Of a stretch of 64,000 bases of DNA, positions 22,401 through 33,751 are shown one piece after another (positions within the stretch are counted from its first letter, which is position 1; every line of letters starts with the position of its first letter). The DNA comes from Tenodera sinensis. Its lineage: Eukaryota > Arthropoda > Insecta > Mantodea > Mantidae. The notes under the pieces were generated by a model that ran no database searches, was not told the DNA's origin, and was given only the letters and a program-made list of their open reading frames with translations. The DNA lies in contig CM060962.1 in the NCBI GenBank assembly GCA_030765045.1, positions 166,994,194 through 167,058,193 of the forward strand, read 5' to 3'. The position numbers were made by a program, and so were the translations under genes.

Positions 22401-22660
22401 GGGATTTTCCCCCTACTAGGAGGTCTGGCAGGGGGTGCACTCAGCGTCGTAGGTCCTTGGGGGACAATTGAGGAGGTACTTGATAAAGAAGTAGCGACTC
22501 CAGGTCGCGATGGCCGCATAAGTGGCCGGGAGGGCTCAGGACGCTGACCACATCCTACCTCCAGTTCTGCACCCTACTCGTGACGTCTGTAGTGAGCAGC
22601 GGTGAGGGACGCAGCGGCCGGGCGGTAAGGCTTGACCCGCGAAGGGCTAGGCTTTACTTA
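22401..22660 (+). mobile_element. SINE-D, head missing, plus strand
   Basis: It begins inside the body at 'GGGGATTTTCCCCC' and continues 'GGAGGTCTGG', 'GGGGGTGCACTCAGC', 'GGGGACAATTGAGGAGG', 'GCTGACCACATCC', 'CGTGACGTCTGTAG' and 'GACGCAGCGGCCGGGCGG'. The tRNA-like head with box A and box B is absent. Confidence 0.75.
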
Positions 22661-23687
22661 TTTTTATTCAGTTTTCTTTCTGAAATTAAAAATCAAACAA
22701 TGGTGTTTCTATTTTAACTGATTTTCTTCTTCTCCCGCATGGATTGGCTACATTCGTTTCGGTGTCACAGTTGCTCTCTCCAACGCTTCTTTGCCCTTCC
22801 AACCAGTCGGATACCCAGCCAATTACTTTAAATTACCTTACTAAATGCGGCGACTTCCTGACGTTAAGCTGAAAGATAACTGTCGGTACCATTTTCCTCT
22901 GTAGTGCATGGTTGCATAAATAAAAAATAAAATTGGTCTAATGTTTCATTGTCAATATGTAAACACTCCTTTACAGTTTACTTCTGCAATTAGCATAGAG
23001 ATGAGTTATTTGTGTATTTTACTTTTGTTGCTAAAATGAGTCGTTAATAAACAAAACCTTGGCTTTTTCAGTCCTACTCTGTTGCCAGGCTGTGCAGATA
23101 ATGTATTCAGTAAAGTTTAAATATCTCCTTTACCCTTCATGCTAGATGAATTTGTTAATGTACCTTTTATTCGTCATATATGAATCTACCATCACGCAAA
23201 ATGTGCGCACTCGTGCACGTAAGACCTGTATAGAGTATAGAAATTCTGATTTTTGAAGAGCTATAGTAAATGATCAACACGATCAACTACGTAATACAGC
23301 ATTGTATTTTGAGAGTTCAGATGGCTTTAAATCACAATATCCGCGTCCTTTCATTTGATACTTATTTCATGCTTGAGTTCATGAGTTGTACTAATATAAA
23401 TTAAACCATCCCACAGCAACTCAAAAATGCATTTTAGATAAAATCACGTTTTAAAGAAAGTTGCTTAGTTTATTGAGGGGAATCAGAATATAAGAAAAAG
23501 TTCCATACCTCTATCTAAAATTCTGAGACTGGCACCCCTGTTCCCCATTGTGACATTTTTCATATAACAATTTGCAATGCCTCTTGCTCTAATAAGTTCG
23601 ATTTTTCGCATTCATTTAAGAGAGATTAATCTTCAACACTATAACCCTATATTCTAGCAAACATACACAAGAACAAAGGTGAGTAAC
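22661..23687. other. No recognised feature
   Basis: AT-rich sequence with no supported gene or repeat. Confidence 0.35.
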
Positions 23688-24175
23688 TCAACGGCAACTT
23701 GCGGAGGGGGGACTTAGCACCTCGATTGAAAGGCGATCTTTTGTAGCTATGCCTCTCACGCGGCACCACCGGGAGGATGGATGAGGCGAATGGATCCGAA
23801 GGATAGGTCGGAACGTTGCTACGACAGAGCAGAGGTCAGGGTCCCTACATTTTCCCAGTGAGACGCACCTCGGCGGAGGCTGGCTCAGCCCGCTTACTCT
23901 TCCACCCCTTCGGGTTGGTACTCCCAAGGGGGACGCGGGACTCGGAAACCGGCTTCCCTCTCCCCTTTAGCTTGTACCATCCACTGGGGGGGGGGGCGGA
24001 AACCAGTAGGCTCGCCTTCCAATCCGGGGGACGAGATTTCCAGAGGGCATTTATTCCCCCTGCCGTGCTGCTGCCGCGACGCTCACCGACGTTTCCAGCC
24101 CTGAAAGAAGCCTAACAAGGTGAAGGGTGAAATAAAGTGATTAATGCAGACGTTACCGCCTGAGCCATCCCGCTC
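23688..24175 (-). mobile_element. GC-rich SINE-like repeat, family SINE-B, copy 1
   Basis: It matches 43645-44060 over about 400 bases: 'CAACTTGCGGAGGG', 'CTTAGCACCTCGA', 'CGGGAGGATGGA', 'GAGGCGAATGG', 'GACAGAGCAGAGG', 'GGAGG(C/T)TGGCTCAGCCC', 'CTTCGGGTT', 'GCTCGCCTTCCAATCCGGGG' and 'GCCGCGACGCTC'. On the minus strand it is preceded by a tRNA-like head start (GATGGCTCAGGCGGTAACG, near 24150-24170) like the heads at 58660 and 51142, so the element reads right to left. Frames inside are not genes. Confidence 0.65.
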
Positions 24176-24930
24176 ATTATCAAAGGTGAAACTGCTGCAT
24201 TATAATATTCTTGATGCATAATTCGAAAGGGGACTCATACTGACATATGTAAACAGATCACTGTTAAACTGTCACAGCGCAGATGCACTTCGGCCTTGGG
24301 AGTGAATACATGTAGCTGCAGTAAGTTATCTACCAGAGCCTTTTATCGGGGTTATTCCTCAGTAATCATAATTAATATTACGAATTTAAGGAATTAAGAT
24401 CCAAAATTCGTTCACATTGTTATAGACTTATTACTAAGGCTAGGATTTTTACGTAATATCAACATGTAGAATATGTACATATTTATGTAATAATATTAGA
24501 TGAAATATGTACTATTAAATAAAAAAAATTTAAAATATCTAAGAATCACAGCTTCATCAGTAGTGAATGATTTATGTATTGTAACACACGACTTTAACTT
24601 CGACGTTAATTTTGGCGCTACCGGAGGCACCGTATGTGGAATTCAATTAAACAAGAAACGTGCGAACTCGAGTAATTTGCTTCGTTGACCTTACAAGCTG
24701 ATTAACGCAAGAAAACTAAGCATGTTTTCGATTGTCACGGAAGAGACATGCGGTCAACAATTGAAACGGTAATCTATTGTCACACAGGAATCCTTTATTC
24801 ATTTATTGCTATTTCCTACAGCTCCCTCTCTCAGCGGCTCAAACGCAGAAATCTTAGTTAACAGGTGGACGAAAAATTATGTAGGTATAAACTTTTTTTT
24901 TTTTTTTTTTTGGTTCTGTGCAAAAATGAT
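24176..24930. other. No recognised gene; poly-T run near 24891-24911
   Basis: AT-rich sequence. A run of about 19 T lies at 24893-24911 next to the Tigger-like end. Confidence 0.4.
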
Positions 24931-24984
24931 AGGATAATTCACAAACCGGATAATCCGTACACAAATAATCGGGGGTTTACTGTA
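24931..24984 (-). mobile_element. Terminal fragment of a pogo/Tigger-like DNA transposon
   Basis: On the minus strand from the TA at 24984 it reads CAGTAAACCCCCGATTATT, then GGATTATCCGG. CAGTA-(A/G)-A-CCCCGATTATCCG-type ends are typical of pogo/Tigger elements and their MITEs. Only one end is seen. A-rich runs follow on the plus strand. Confidence 0.45.
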
Positions 24985-26012
24985 CTTCAGGTTAAAAAAA
25001 AAAAACAAAACAAAAAAAAAAAAACAACTCTTTTTACAGTAATAGGCAGGATAGGTTATGTTACATAAACAAGATAAACATATGTAAAAAAATGTAATTA
25101 CGCTCAAATATGCAAGATATGTAACAATAACATGTTACCATAGCTAAGGTTCTAATTCATGGACATTTATCATTTGAAGTTATGTATCTATAAGTAAAGG
25201 GAAAGAATATGTATTTACCTTCAAATCCTAGCTCTATTTATTACTCTTGGTCTGGTAGACTTTAGGGTCAATGCGGTTTTAATAAAACAAAAATTATCGA
25301 TATATTATCTGTTTGTGCTTTAAATGTAATTCGCAGTAACAACTACAAGTAATTATTCCAATTATCTCCATTGCTGTACTCTTTAAATATATATTGTGGT
25401 ATATACGTACGTCATAAAGCTACATTACCTGGAAACGGAGTTTTCTTTCTTTCTTTTTCTTTTACAGATATTGGAATACTGCTGTCATTGCTTTAGCCAG
25501 AGGCTCTTTTATTTATACCTCCAATCTGATATCTGAACAATATTATCAAAAACAGTTCATAAAACGCAATCGAATCCTTTGAAGTAGTTTCGTTTATGAC
25601 ACGGATGTTATATTTCTTATTTTTTCAAGGATGTTACGTATAGCTTAATATCTTTATTTTTCCGAATGTCAAAGTAGCTGTGATATTTTGAAGTCAAAAC
25701 GCTCACTGAAAGTATAAAATAAAATAAAATTCGAAACAAAATGGAAAATTTAACAAAGCAATGAAAATAAGTATCTAATTAAGAAACTAAGTGTAGTATT
25801 TGATTAGAAAATATTTAAAACAGAATGTGCACCAAAATGTGTAGTGCAGCAATTTAAATGAATGCCAAGTATGTGTGCCAAAATTTGCCAAACGAAAGAG
25901 TGTTCGTTACCCAGTAAACTGGCGACCTCTTCCACAATGGTTAAGATAATTTAAATATAATTTAAAATATTCACTTTCTGAAAATTAAAAAACAATCTGA
26001 ATACTGTAATTG
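24985..26012. other. No recognised feature beyond A-rich runs
   Basis: A and CAAAA runs lie at about 24995-25025. The rest is AT-rich without a supported gene. Confidence 0.4.
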
Positions 26013-26607
26013 AAGGGCCGAGAACCATAGTGGGCCATCTCCATGCGCGGTCGAAATTGAGCTGTTGCTATTTGTTGGTATGTTTTAGGGTTATACATCA
26101 TATACCTACTGCTATACCTACTGTTGGACTTTGCCCAACATTTCCCGTACAACATCAAAATATTGGTGTAACCGAAACTGCAAATTGTGTTAGTCACAGA
26201 GGTCCATATCCATACAGCGAATCATGCTACTGCATGATGATCTCATGACTATGTTACCATTTATTCCTCTCGTGAATCACGATTTTACATGCGTTTGCAT
26301 GTACAAGTTAATGGCGATCAGTAGGACTAGTTAGATGTTAGGAAATAGCCCAGTTAGATTCCTTTTAAGGCACTTAGAGCCAGAATGGTCCAAATCCCAA
26401 CAGAAAACACCTCCAAGTAAGTAACTGTAACAGCTAATTTTGCATTAAATGAGATTAATGTTGAGATGATATCAATAAACCAATATGTTCTAGATAACTG
26501 TGGTGATTATTTATTGTGTGAAAGGTGGTTCAACAAATTATAACATTGACTTTAATTTTCTCCAGTTTTAAAAAATGGCGTTTGACCCACTATGGTTCTC
26601 AACCCTT
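26013..26607. mobile_element. Unclassified element with 25-bp terminal inverted repeats
   Basis: The left end 26013-26037 (AAGGGCCGAGAACCATAGTG...) and right end 26583-26607 are reverse complements with three mismatches in 25. The 595-bp element has no transposase. No clear target duplication is seen (ATTG on the left, GTGA on the right). Internal 'CATAGTGGGCC'-type words recur. A second, partial copy in the same orientation starts right after it. This is best described as a MITE-like or tandem repeat unit. Confidence 0.6.
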
Positions 26608-26614
26608 GTGAGTT

Positions 26615-26850
26615 ATGAAAACTATAGTGGGCCATCTCCATCCACAATAACAAATGAGCTGATGCCAACAGTCGTTACGGTTTGGAGTTGTGTGTCATAT
26701 GTAAATAGATCCATACCCACAATTTCCCATTTACGAGTTTAGGAATCTTTAAAGTATCCACTGGGTTTTCGTTTCTGCTCGGTCATAGTGGGCCAGATCC
26801 TAAGAGCGAATTATGCTATAGTCTCACAGTCGCGTGACTAGTTAGAAAAT
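26615..26850. repeat. Second partial copy of the 26013 element
   Basis: From AACTATAGTGGGCCATCTCC (about 26620) it follows the first copy: 'GAGCTG', '(C)CCACAATTTCCC' and 'GAGCGAATTATGCTA'. It loses similarity near 26850 with no right inverted end. The start-to-start distance is about 595 bases. Confidence 0.5.
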
Positions 26851-27424
26851 ATGGCTGACGTAGAGCAGGAGTTTGGTGGAAGCAATAAAAGCAAGAAAAT
26901 ATAAATTCGAGAGAAAGAACTAGAAATAGGGAAATGTGGGTGACGAATGTGAGAAAGATGAGAAATTGTAGAAACGTACTGGAATGTTAGTGGCAAAGTT
27001 GTAGTTGCAAAACTTTATGCAAAAATTGTAAATGTGCACTCCGTTGTTTTGAGCCCAGAGACACACGTGCCGATAAGAAGAACGTTCATGTTATAATTTG
27101 GAAGATTGGTACTTTTGATGAACGGAATTCACACATTCCTGCTTTGCTTCACATTATGAATATAAAATGAAGGAGGTAAAATTTTGATACACTTTGAATG
27201 AAATGGAGGGCTGGAATTCTAGACATTTTCTCCAACTCTAAGAGGTAGATGTCCTGCAAAAGTAAAAATAACAACTCATGTACCTTCACCATGGGATCTA
27301 AAACTAGCATGCACAGCCCTTATCAAGCTAAACAAAGGCTAAGCATGCTGACCTAATTACCCTCTAGTACTCTTTCTCATACTGTAATGAGCCCACACAT
27401 TTCTAAACACTGGAAGGTATGAAA
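26851..27424. other. No recognised feature
   Basis: AT-rich sequence without a supported gene. Confidence 0.35.
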
Positions 27425-27712
27425 TTCTATCTAGTTCAATCGGTACAGCACCTGCCTGTTGTGCAGGGGGTCCCAGGTTTGATTCTCGGCTGGAGGGTGG
27501 GAATTTTTCTTTAACTGGCATCCTCCCTAGAGGATGTGAATTTAACCCAAAGTAATGGACAAACAAAGATGAAAACCACTGTTAAGTGAGTGAACACCAT
27601 TGTTCTTGAGCAATTCTTCCAAAAGGTCAAAACCCGCCGATATGGCCTTCGATGTTAAAGGCGGCATATAAATGAAACATTAAAAATAATAATTAAACAA
27701 AACAATAATAGA
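27425..27712 (+). mobile_element. tRNA-derived SINE, family SINE-F
   Basis: A tRNA-like head has box A TAGTTCAATCGG (27432-27443) and box B GGTTTGATTCT (27476-27486). A unique body follows, ending GATATGGCC...GGCGGCATATAAATG and an A-rich AATAATAATT-type tail. Mutated boxes mean it is an old copy. A fragment with the same 'AGG(G)GGTCCCAGGTT' head section occurs at 35685. Confidence 0.6.
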
Positions 27713-27861
27713 ATACAGAACCTACTGCAAAAAACCACTTAAATAGAATGGAAGAAAACAGAGTTCCCAAAACGGCAAGTAGCTATCAACCACAAAGGAC
27801 GACCGAACAAGACTTTGGAGCCGGAACAGGCTAAATGGCCTAAGCCATGATGTTGTTGTTG

Positions 27862-27969
27862 AGGAAGAAGAAGAAGAAGAAGAAGAAGAAGAAGAAGAAG
27901 AAGAAGAACAAGAAGAAGAAGAAGAAGAAGAAGAAGAAGAAGAAGAAGAAGAAGAAGAAGAAGAAGAAG
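27862..27969 (+). repeat. AAG trinucleotide microsatellite
   Basis: About 36 AAG units with one ACA interruption near 27908. The poly-Ser and poly-Phe frames across it are artefacts. Confidence 0.97.
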
Positions 27970-28654
27970 ACAATTCTATGTAATGGTGCTAAACGAAATA
28001 CGCCAGCAAGATAACGGCAATAAGCTATACACATTCGAAACGTTTTTTACACATTATCTACTGACAAGACACCGTTCATTGCTATATCGCTAATATAAAA
28101 CATTCTTGCATTCTACTTCACTAGAATCACGATAGATACCTGGTAGAACTCCATTTGAACTCATTGAGTACACAGTCGTTTGCGCATCTTGCACATACTA
28201 CGTTTTAACACTGAGATTACAGAAAAATTACAACTAAAAAAATTAAAAGAGCTGCCTCAAATTTTCAAACACATTTCATCCATAGCGCGAAAAACAAACG
28301 TGTGTAACGGGGAAGTGAGCGTTGTGACCCGCCTGCCTAGGGCTAACTCATCTCATGGGCGTGGGTAATACAGTGATTTTGAAGTAATTACACTTTCATT
28401 GCCTTTTACTGCTACAATTTGTATTTATCTGCCGGAGCCCAATGAAGCAAAGAATTAAATTACTTTGCATCAAGCCAAGCCAATTACTGCCTTACACAAA
28501 AACACATTTTGCTATTGTGAGCGTTACTTTCAAATAATTATCGTTTACTGCATGATCCAAGAACATTTACGCTAATTTATATCGCAGAACTACACGAATA
28601 TTGACTGCTTAATCAATGTATCAATTCTCCCCGAGGGGCCTTCACAGACGCTTC
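27970..28654. other. No recognised feature
   Basis: The frame at 28180-28368 shows no domain. Confidence 0.35.
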
Positions 28655-28754
28655 TCTACTATGGATTTTTGGGTGGAATACAATACTTCCCCTACTTACT
28701 ATACGATGTCGAGATTTCACCAGAAATGTATGTTTCCTGAATAAAAAAAAAAAA

Positions 28755-28825
<71 letters not shown>

Positions 28826-29548
28826 ATTAAAAAAAAGTTAATGTGCGTGTGTGTCTGTCTGTGAACAGCATAACTCAAAAACGAAAAGTCGGTTAAAAAC
28901 TAAAGTTGATATTTAAATTTATCTTTCAAGCATGCAACACGAAGATTTTCAAGAAAATTCCTCCATCTTAGACTACCCCTTACATGAACAAATTTTCGAA
29001 CATTTTGATTTTCTCAAAACTGGCTCTAACTATTTTGATTAAAATGACATTTAAGATATTTTTATGGCAAACGAAATATATATTTTGAATTTTCTGGCTT
29101 AGCCGATGTAGTCCTGTTTACTCTTGATGACTTCTGAATAACTGGTAAACCGTAAGAGATAGACCAAGCCAAAAAAAAAAAAATTTAGGTCTCGTTAAAA
29201 CACACAGTTTATGCCAAATGATGATTTTTGCGAGGTGAACCATTTCGGTGAACCATTTATAGTTTGTCAGAATCTTTCAATAGTTCATAGACGTTCCCCA
29301 ATGGGAGGTGGTTATTCATTTTTATCTCTTGGTAATGCAAAGATAACGGAATTTCAAAGTCATCATATAGCGATCAGTCTTTAAACAATGTACTGGCGCT
29401 TAGGGTCTACTAATTCCCCTTGCACCTACAAGAGAATTAGCAATAAGATAATTTCTACAAGTACATGAAGAAGAAGAGGAATAAGGGCTTGTAAGAATAG
29501 TTCGTGCAAGAGTATGGAAAGTCATGTGAATGCAACATCAGATTTTTA
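28655..29548 (+). repeat. Family A repeat, copy 3, with AAAT microsatellite inside
   Basis: Landmarks are 'TTCTCTACTATGG', 'GGGTGGAATACAATACTTCC', 'GAGATTTCACCAGAAATG', CTCAAAAACGAAAAGTCGGT, 'GAAAATTCCTCCATC', 'GGTAAACCGTAAGAGATAGA', 'GAACCATTTCGGTGA', 'CCTTGCACCTACAAG' and 'GAAAGTCATGTGAATGCAAC'. An AAAT array (28741-28827) has expanded where other copies have 'CCAAAAAAGCATTTTTAGAAA'. Confidence 0.8.
28741..28827 (+). repeat. AAAT tetranucleotide microsatellite
   Basis: About 20 AAAT units inside family A copy 3. Confidence 0.97.
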
Positions 29549-30044
29549 TTTTATTACCTTGCACCTTTCGGTGCACGATTTTGTCTTAATGCTAACCCAT
29601 TATTTATTCATTTCACATTATGTTATTTCTTTGCTATTTACAAATATTATCACATACTGCATTTCTTCCTCATAGCTACATATTGCCAAATAGACCTGCA
29701 ATTCCTGGCTAGTTCTCAGAAATCCTATCTGCTTATAGTTGTACCAGCCTGGAATTTAGCAACTCCATTAAGTTAAGCAAAGCACTGACCCTGGACATCC
29801 CGGCCTGATCCAAGTGCTTCCGTCTATCGAAATGTTAATCCTTCCCTCTTTTCCAGTTCTATTCCTGCACAAGATCTTACCTACAGTTACTTTAGTAATA
29901 CTTAAAGTGCTGCAATTATATCATGCATTGTTACCGATATGAAATAACCCCTTTTCTGTTACTGTCATTATTATTCTGGGTTGCTAAGTTGCATACGTAT
30001 CTACTTTGAACATTAGTGAACATTAACTACTAGTAGAGTATACT
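29549..30044. other. No recognised feature
   Basis: The frame at 29504-29776 starts in the family A tail and has no domain. Confidence 0.4.
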
Positions 30045-30379
30045 GTCGCCTCCTTAGCGCCGTGGTAGCGCTGCTGCTTACCAAGTGGGAGACCCGGGTT
30101 CGATTCCTAGTACCGGCGTGGGGTGCTGGGAGATCTGGTTTGGGGTGCACTCAGCCTCATTAGGTCCCTGAGGGGCCAATTGAGGAGTTACTTGATTGAA
30201 AATTAGCGGTCCTGGTTGCGAAGACCGCATAACCGCCGGGAAGTATCGCAGCGCTGACCACGTACCACCCTCCACTACTGCAACCCACTCATGACGCCTG
30301 TGGTTGGCAGAGGTGGGTGATGCAGCGACTGGGCGGTCGGTCTTGGCTCAAAAAATGCTGTTGCGCCTTGGGTTATTAT
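30045..30379 (+). mobile_element. tRNA-derived SINE-D, full length with target duplication
   Basis: Box A TAGCGCCGTGG is at 30055-30065 and box B GGTTCGATTCC at 30097-30107. The whole SINE-D body follows and ends 'GGGCGGTCGG...GCTGTTGCGCC'. TAGTAGAGTATACT (30031-30044) and TAGCAGAGTATACT (30380-30393) flank it as a 14-bp target duplication with one mismatch, fixing its length at 335 bp. This is the best-defined SINE in the window. Confidence 0.85.
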
Positions 30380-30433
30380 TAGCAGAGTATACTTATACTG
30401 CCAAAAGTGAAACACAAAATAGCGAGTGATAAG

Positions 30434-30533
30434 TGTGAGCGAGCGAGTGAGTGAGTGAGTGAGTGAGTGAGTGAGTGAGTGAGTGAGTGAGTGAGTGAGT
30501 GAGTGAGTGAGTGAGGGGTTTAAGGGCTCGTAA
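30434..30533 (-). repeat. GAGT microsatellite joined to a truncated micro-element core
   Basis: About 20 GAGT units run into GGGGTTTAAGGGCTCGTAAT, the reverse of the micro-element's CCCTTAAAC end. As at 33623 the microsatellite sits on the tail side of the core, here greatly expanded. Confidence 0.6.
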
Positions 30534-31052
30534 TAGAAAACTACCATTTCGGGAACGGTCAATGAGGTTATACTCGGATAAATATCACCATAATGGTGAG
30601 GACTTGTGCCCTTTAGAGAAAACTGAATTTATCACTTTTTCATAGCAATATCTCAAACCATCATATTATAATCAATACCTACCTAAAGAGTCATTTATGA
30701 AGAAATACAGCAATAACGAAACAATTGTCTGAACTGAGGGGAAATGTTTGTCTTTAATGGATAAAGGTTTTACGACTTAAAAATAAAGCTTTATATTTAT
30801 TCAAGTTTTTGTTTGGGATGAAGCAATATATTTTACTTCAATACTTAAATATCTTGCCTAACGTGGATGCGACAGTTTGAAGCAATATTACTTCTCGTCG
30901 ATGTGAACCCCAAAGCAGGATCACACAGTTGTCGGTCAAGCATTTGTCAACTATTTGAATCGACAATGCTTTCCGCCACATAACAATGCCTAGAAGTTCC
31001 TTTGAATCAGCCCTTTTGCCGTAGATAGAAGCAATGAGACGTCTCTCCCCCC

Positions 31053-31056
<4 letters not shown>
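30534..31056. other. No recognised feature
   Basis: AT-rich sequence without a supported gene. Confidence 0.35.

Positions 31057-31121
<65 letters not shown>
31057..31121 (+). repeat. CT dinucleotide microsatellite
   Basis: About 32 CT units. The Ser-Leu frame across it is an artefact. Confidence 0.97.
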
Positions 31122-31123
<2 letters not shown>

Positions 31124-33374
31124 GTTTGCGTGAGCGGTTTCGAGAGGATGACACAAATTCTGAATGTAACGTCTTTTAATCAAGGATCAATATTTTTACT
31201 CTTTTCAGTGGAGATATTACCGACCAATATACATGTACTCTCGTATAACTCACCTACCAATTAACACTATTCGCATACACAAATAAGCAAGCTTAAAAGA
31301 TGCTCACTTTATGTCCGTTGGTTTTTAAGTAATTCGACGTGAAAACAAAGTGTATGCCTGGATCCTTCGACAGGCTATTCACCATAGTCCATTTTTTCTA
31401 TGAAGAGACGCCAAGCTATGAAAAACCGTTCGCTTACTTCGCCGTTCCAACCCACAAGACTACCCCCATTTTGTTAGTTTTCTCTATATTTATTATTATT
31501 TATTTAAAATAATTACAAGAATTATTATTTTAAATGCTTTTTTTTTAAATAATTAATCTTTTTTAAAGTATCTATAAATTTCGGTATCAGGGCGCTATAC
31601 TGCTTATAAACACAAAGAGGAATCCCTTTTCTAAATCTTCTTTATGTTTCGTGGGATATTCCCTCATATCGAATTTTTGGATTGAAAGCAATATTTTGTG
31701 TACTCGAAAAAGCAGCCCAATATGTCTTAATATGGTTATAGAGCTTGGGAGGTAATTTAGCTCGAGGGTGGTATAAACTGAAATAGGACGAAATGCCGCC
31801 TGGTTGGGACATGAACATGCTTTCTTGTCCTGTAAAGCCGGGAGAGACGCTGGAAAAGCTTCTAAGGAATTCATTTAAAACCGCCTCGCATGCCGAAGTT
31901 AAGGGTTGCTGTGAATCGAGTGATTAATGATGAGCTCCAGAGAAAAGTGTTCAACCACTGCAAGAGCGGCCTCAGAATTCAACGATCTATGACCTGGGCC
32001 ACATCAACAGGGAAGCACAACGTGCAATAAATGCATAGTTGTTTTGAAAACAAAATCTGCGGCTATACTTGGGTTACACAGTTATATTTTCTTTGCACTC
32101 CGTCATTTCTACCTTTTCCTCTGTTACACCACATGCTACTGAAGCTGCAGCTCTGTCCACATTATTGGGTTTAGAGGAGATTAAATAACAAAAATTGCCA
32201 ATAGAACTCTATGTTTAGATTTTACTGGGGTCATCAATTTTTTATAACTTATATATAATAGAAGTATTCGTATTTTAAATATGTTTTTGAAAATGGTACT
32301 GCATCTAATTTTGTACTGTCAATCCTGCAACAAATAACAGAAAAAGTCGTAACCCTTACACACTCTGAAGTACTGGGGTAAACTTTAGCCCATCTTTCAC
32401 TGAATCTGTGCTCTACAAATGTGTACTTACTATTATAAATATAGAAACTTCTGTGTGGTGAAGCCATACGGATTTTTCATTTTAAATATAGATACTAACG
32501 TGAGTTTGTTTTCTCCATGTTCATATTGTACAGCATATTCTGTGAATAAAATGTTCTGTTATAAAGGACCTATTTCCGCAGAAACTATTCAGGGTAGCTC
32601 AATTAAGTTTTAGGATGATAAAAGCAACCCACAGTTGCTAATGTGGATCTATTTCGTGATTAAAAGCTTACTGGTCATTTAAAAAACACAATTTATGTAT
32701 AACTAAGAAAAATCCTATTTTCCTAAATAAACAAACGTTTTAAGAAAGAGCACTGATTCTAGAAGACAGTCATCTATATCCCATAAAATTTCAGTATGAT
32801 ATCCTAGTTTGAGATAATGTGTCGTGGATTTTGCAGATTTAAAATTCGCGGATAAGGCTTTTAAATCTCCCCTTAAATGTAATCATTTACTTTTCTTACT
32901 GTCTTCCCTCCCTTTTTCTCTGCCTCTCTCCCTTAATTGTTTTTCTCCCTTTCCCGTTACCCTACCTATCTCCTCTTTCCTCCCCATCCCTTCTCCTGCT
33001 GTAGAGGATGTTTCAAAATTAGAGGGCATACATTTAGGTATAGTTCCTCACACGTAGACAATAGAAAAAAAAGTCCATTACAACATATTCCCGGAAATGA
33101 TTTCTGAGTTACGGCCTTCAAAACAGTGATACGCACTAGAATGTTTTTCTTCATGCACGTAGTTTGCTTTACAGAAGATGATCGAAGTGTCCACCTCCTG
33201 CTGGAATACAGGCTTCATGGCCGTGCAAACACGACCCCACTACCGAGTAATGGCTTCTTTCCTCTAAATAATGTTAATAAAATATTGCGGGTAGGTGTGC
33301 TGCAGTTCCAAAGTTAAGCGACCTTGTCATAACATTTTTCGTTACATATGGTTTTTGCAAGCGACCCCCTGTTG
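31122..33374. other. AT-rich sequence; possible transposon edge near 33005
   Basis: At 33005-33250 'GGATGTTTCAAAATTAGAGG' followed by 'GAGTTACGGCCTTCAAAACA' has the wording of a transposon 5' end rather than a gene, but no partner end or transposase was found. Frames at 31587-31874 and 32824-33057 show no domain. Confidence 0.35.
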
Positions 33375-33613
33375 ACTGAGATGAAAGACGTTTCACTTCA
33401 AAACCATACTGCACAAAAAATATACACCTCTTTAAAACGTATACTTTATTCCAAATTACATTTCTTTCGTATCTTTCCGAGATATCCCTTATAATTGGTT
33501 TGAATTTTTCAACTGTCATATTTTTAGTACTATTGTTATTCGGTTTTATCTTGCCAGATGATGGAAAGAGTATGGAATTTCAAGGCCATTATATAGCTAC
33601 TCGCTTTTAAACA

Positions 33614-33689
33614 TCTGACTATTGAGTGAGTGAATGTGTGGTGTTTAAGGACCCGTCGACAACTAGGTCATTAGGACCCGTCTGACTAT
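33614..33689 (-). mobile_element. Micro-element, 58-bp insertion with 9-bp target duplication
   Basis: TCTGACTAT at 33614-33622 is repeated exactly at 33681-33689. The 58 bases between contain TGAG repeats, then GTTTAAGGACCCGTCGACAA and CTAGGTCATTAGGACCC. On the minus strand this reads core then TCAC-type tail. Family A copies lack this block, so the empty site can be inferred. Confidence 0.7.
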
Positions 33690-33751
33690 CGATTCGGTTG
33701 CTGAATTCCCCTTGTACCTGCAACGAAATGTATAATGAAACTATTTCTGCA

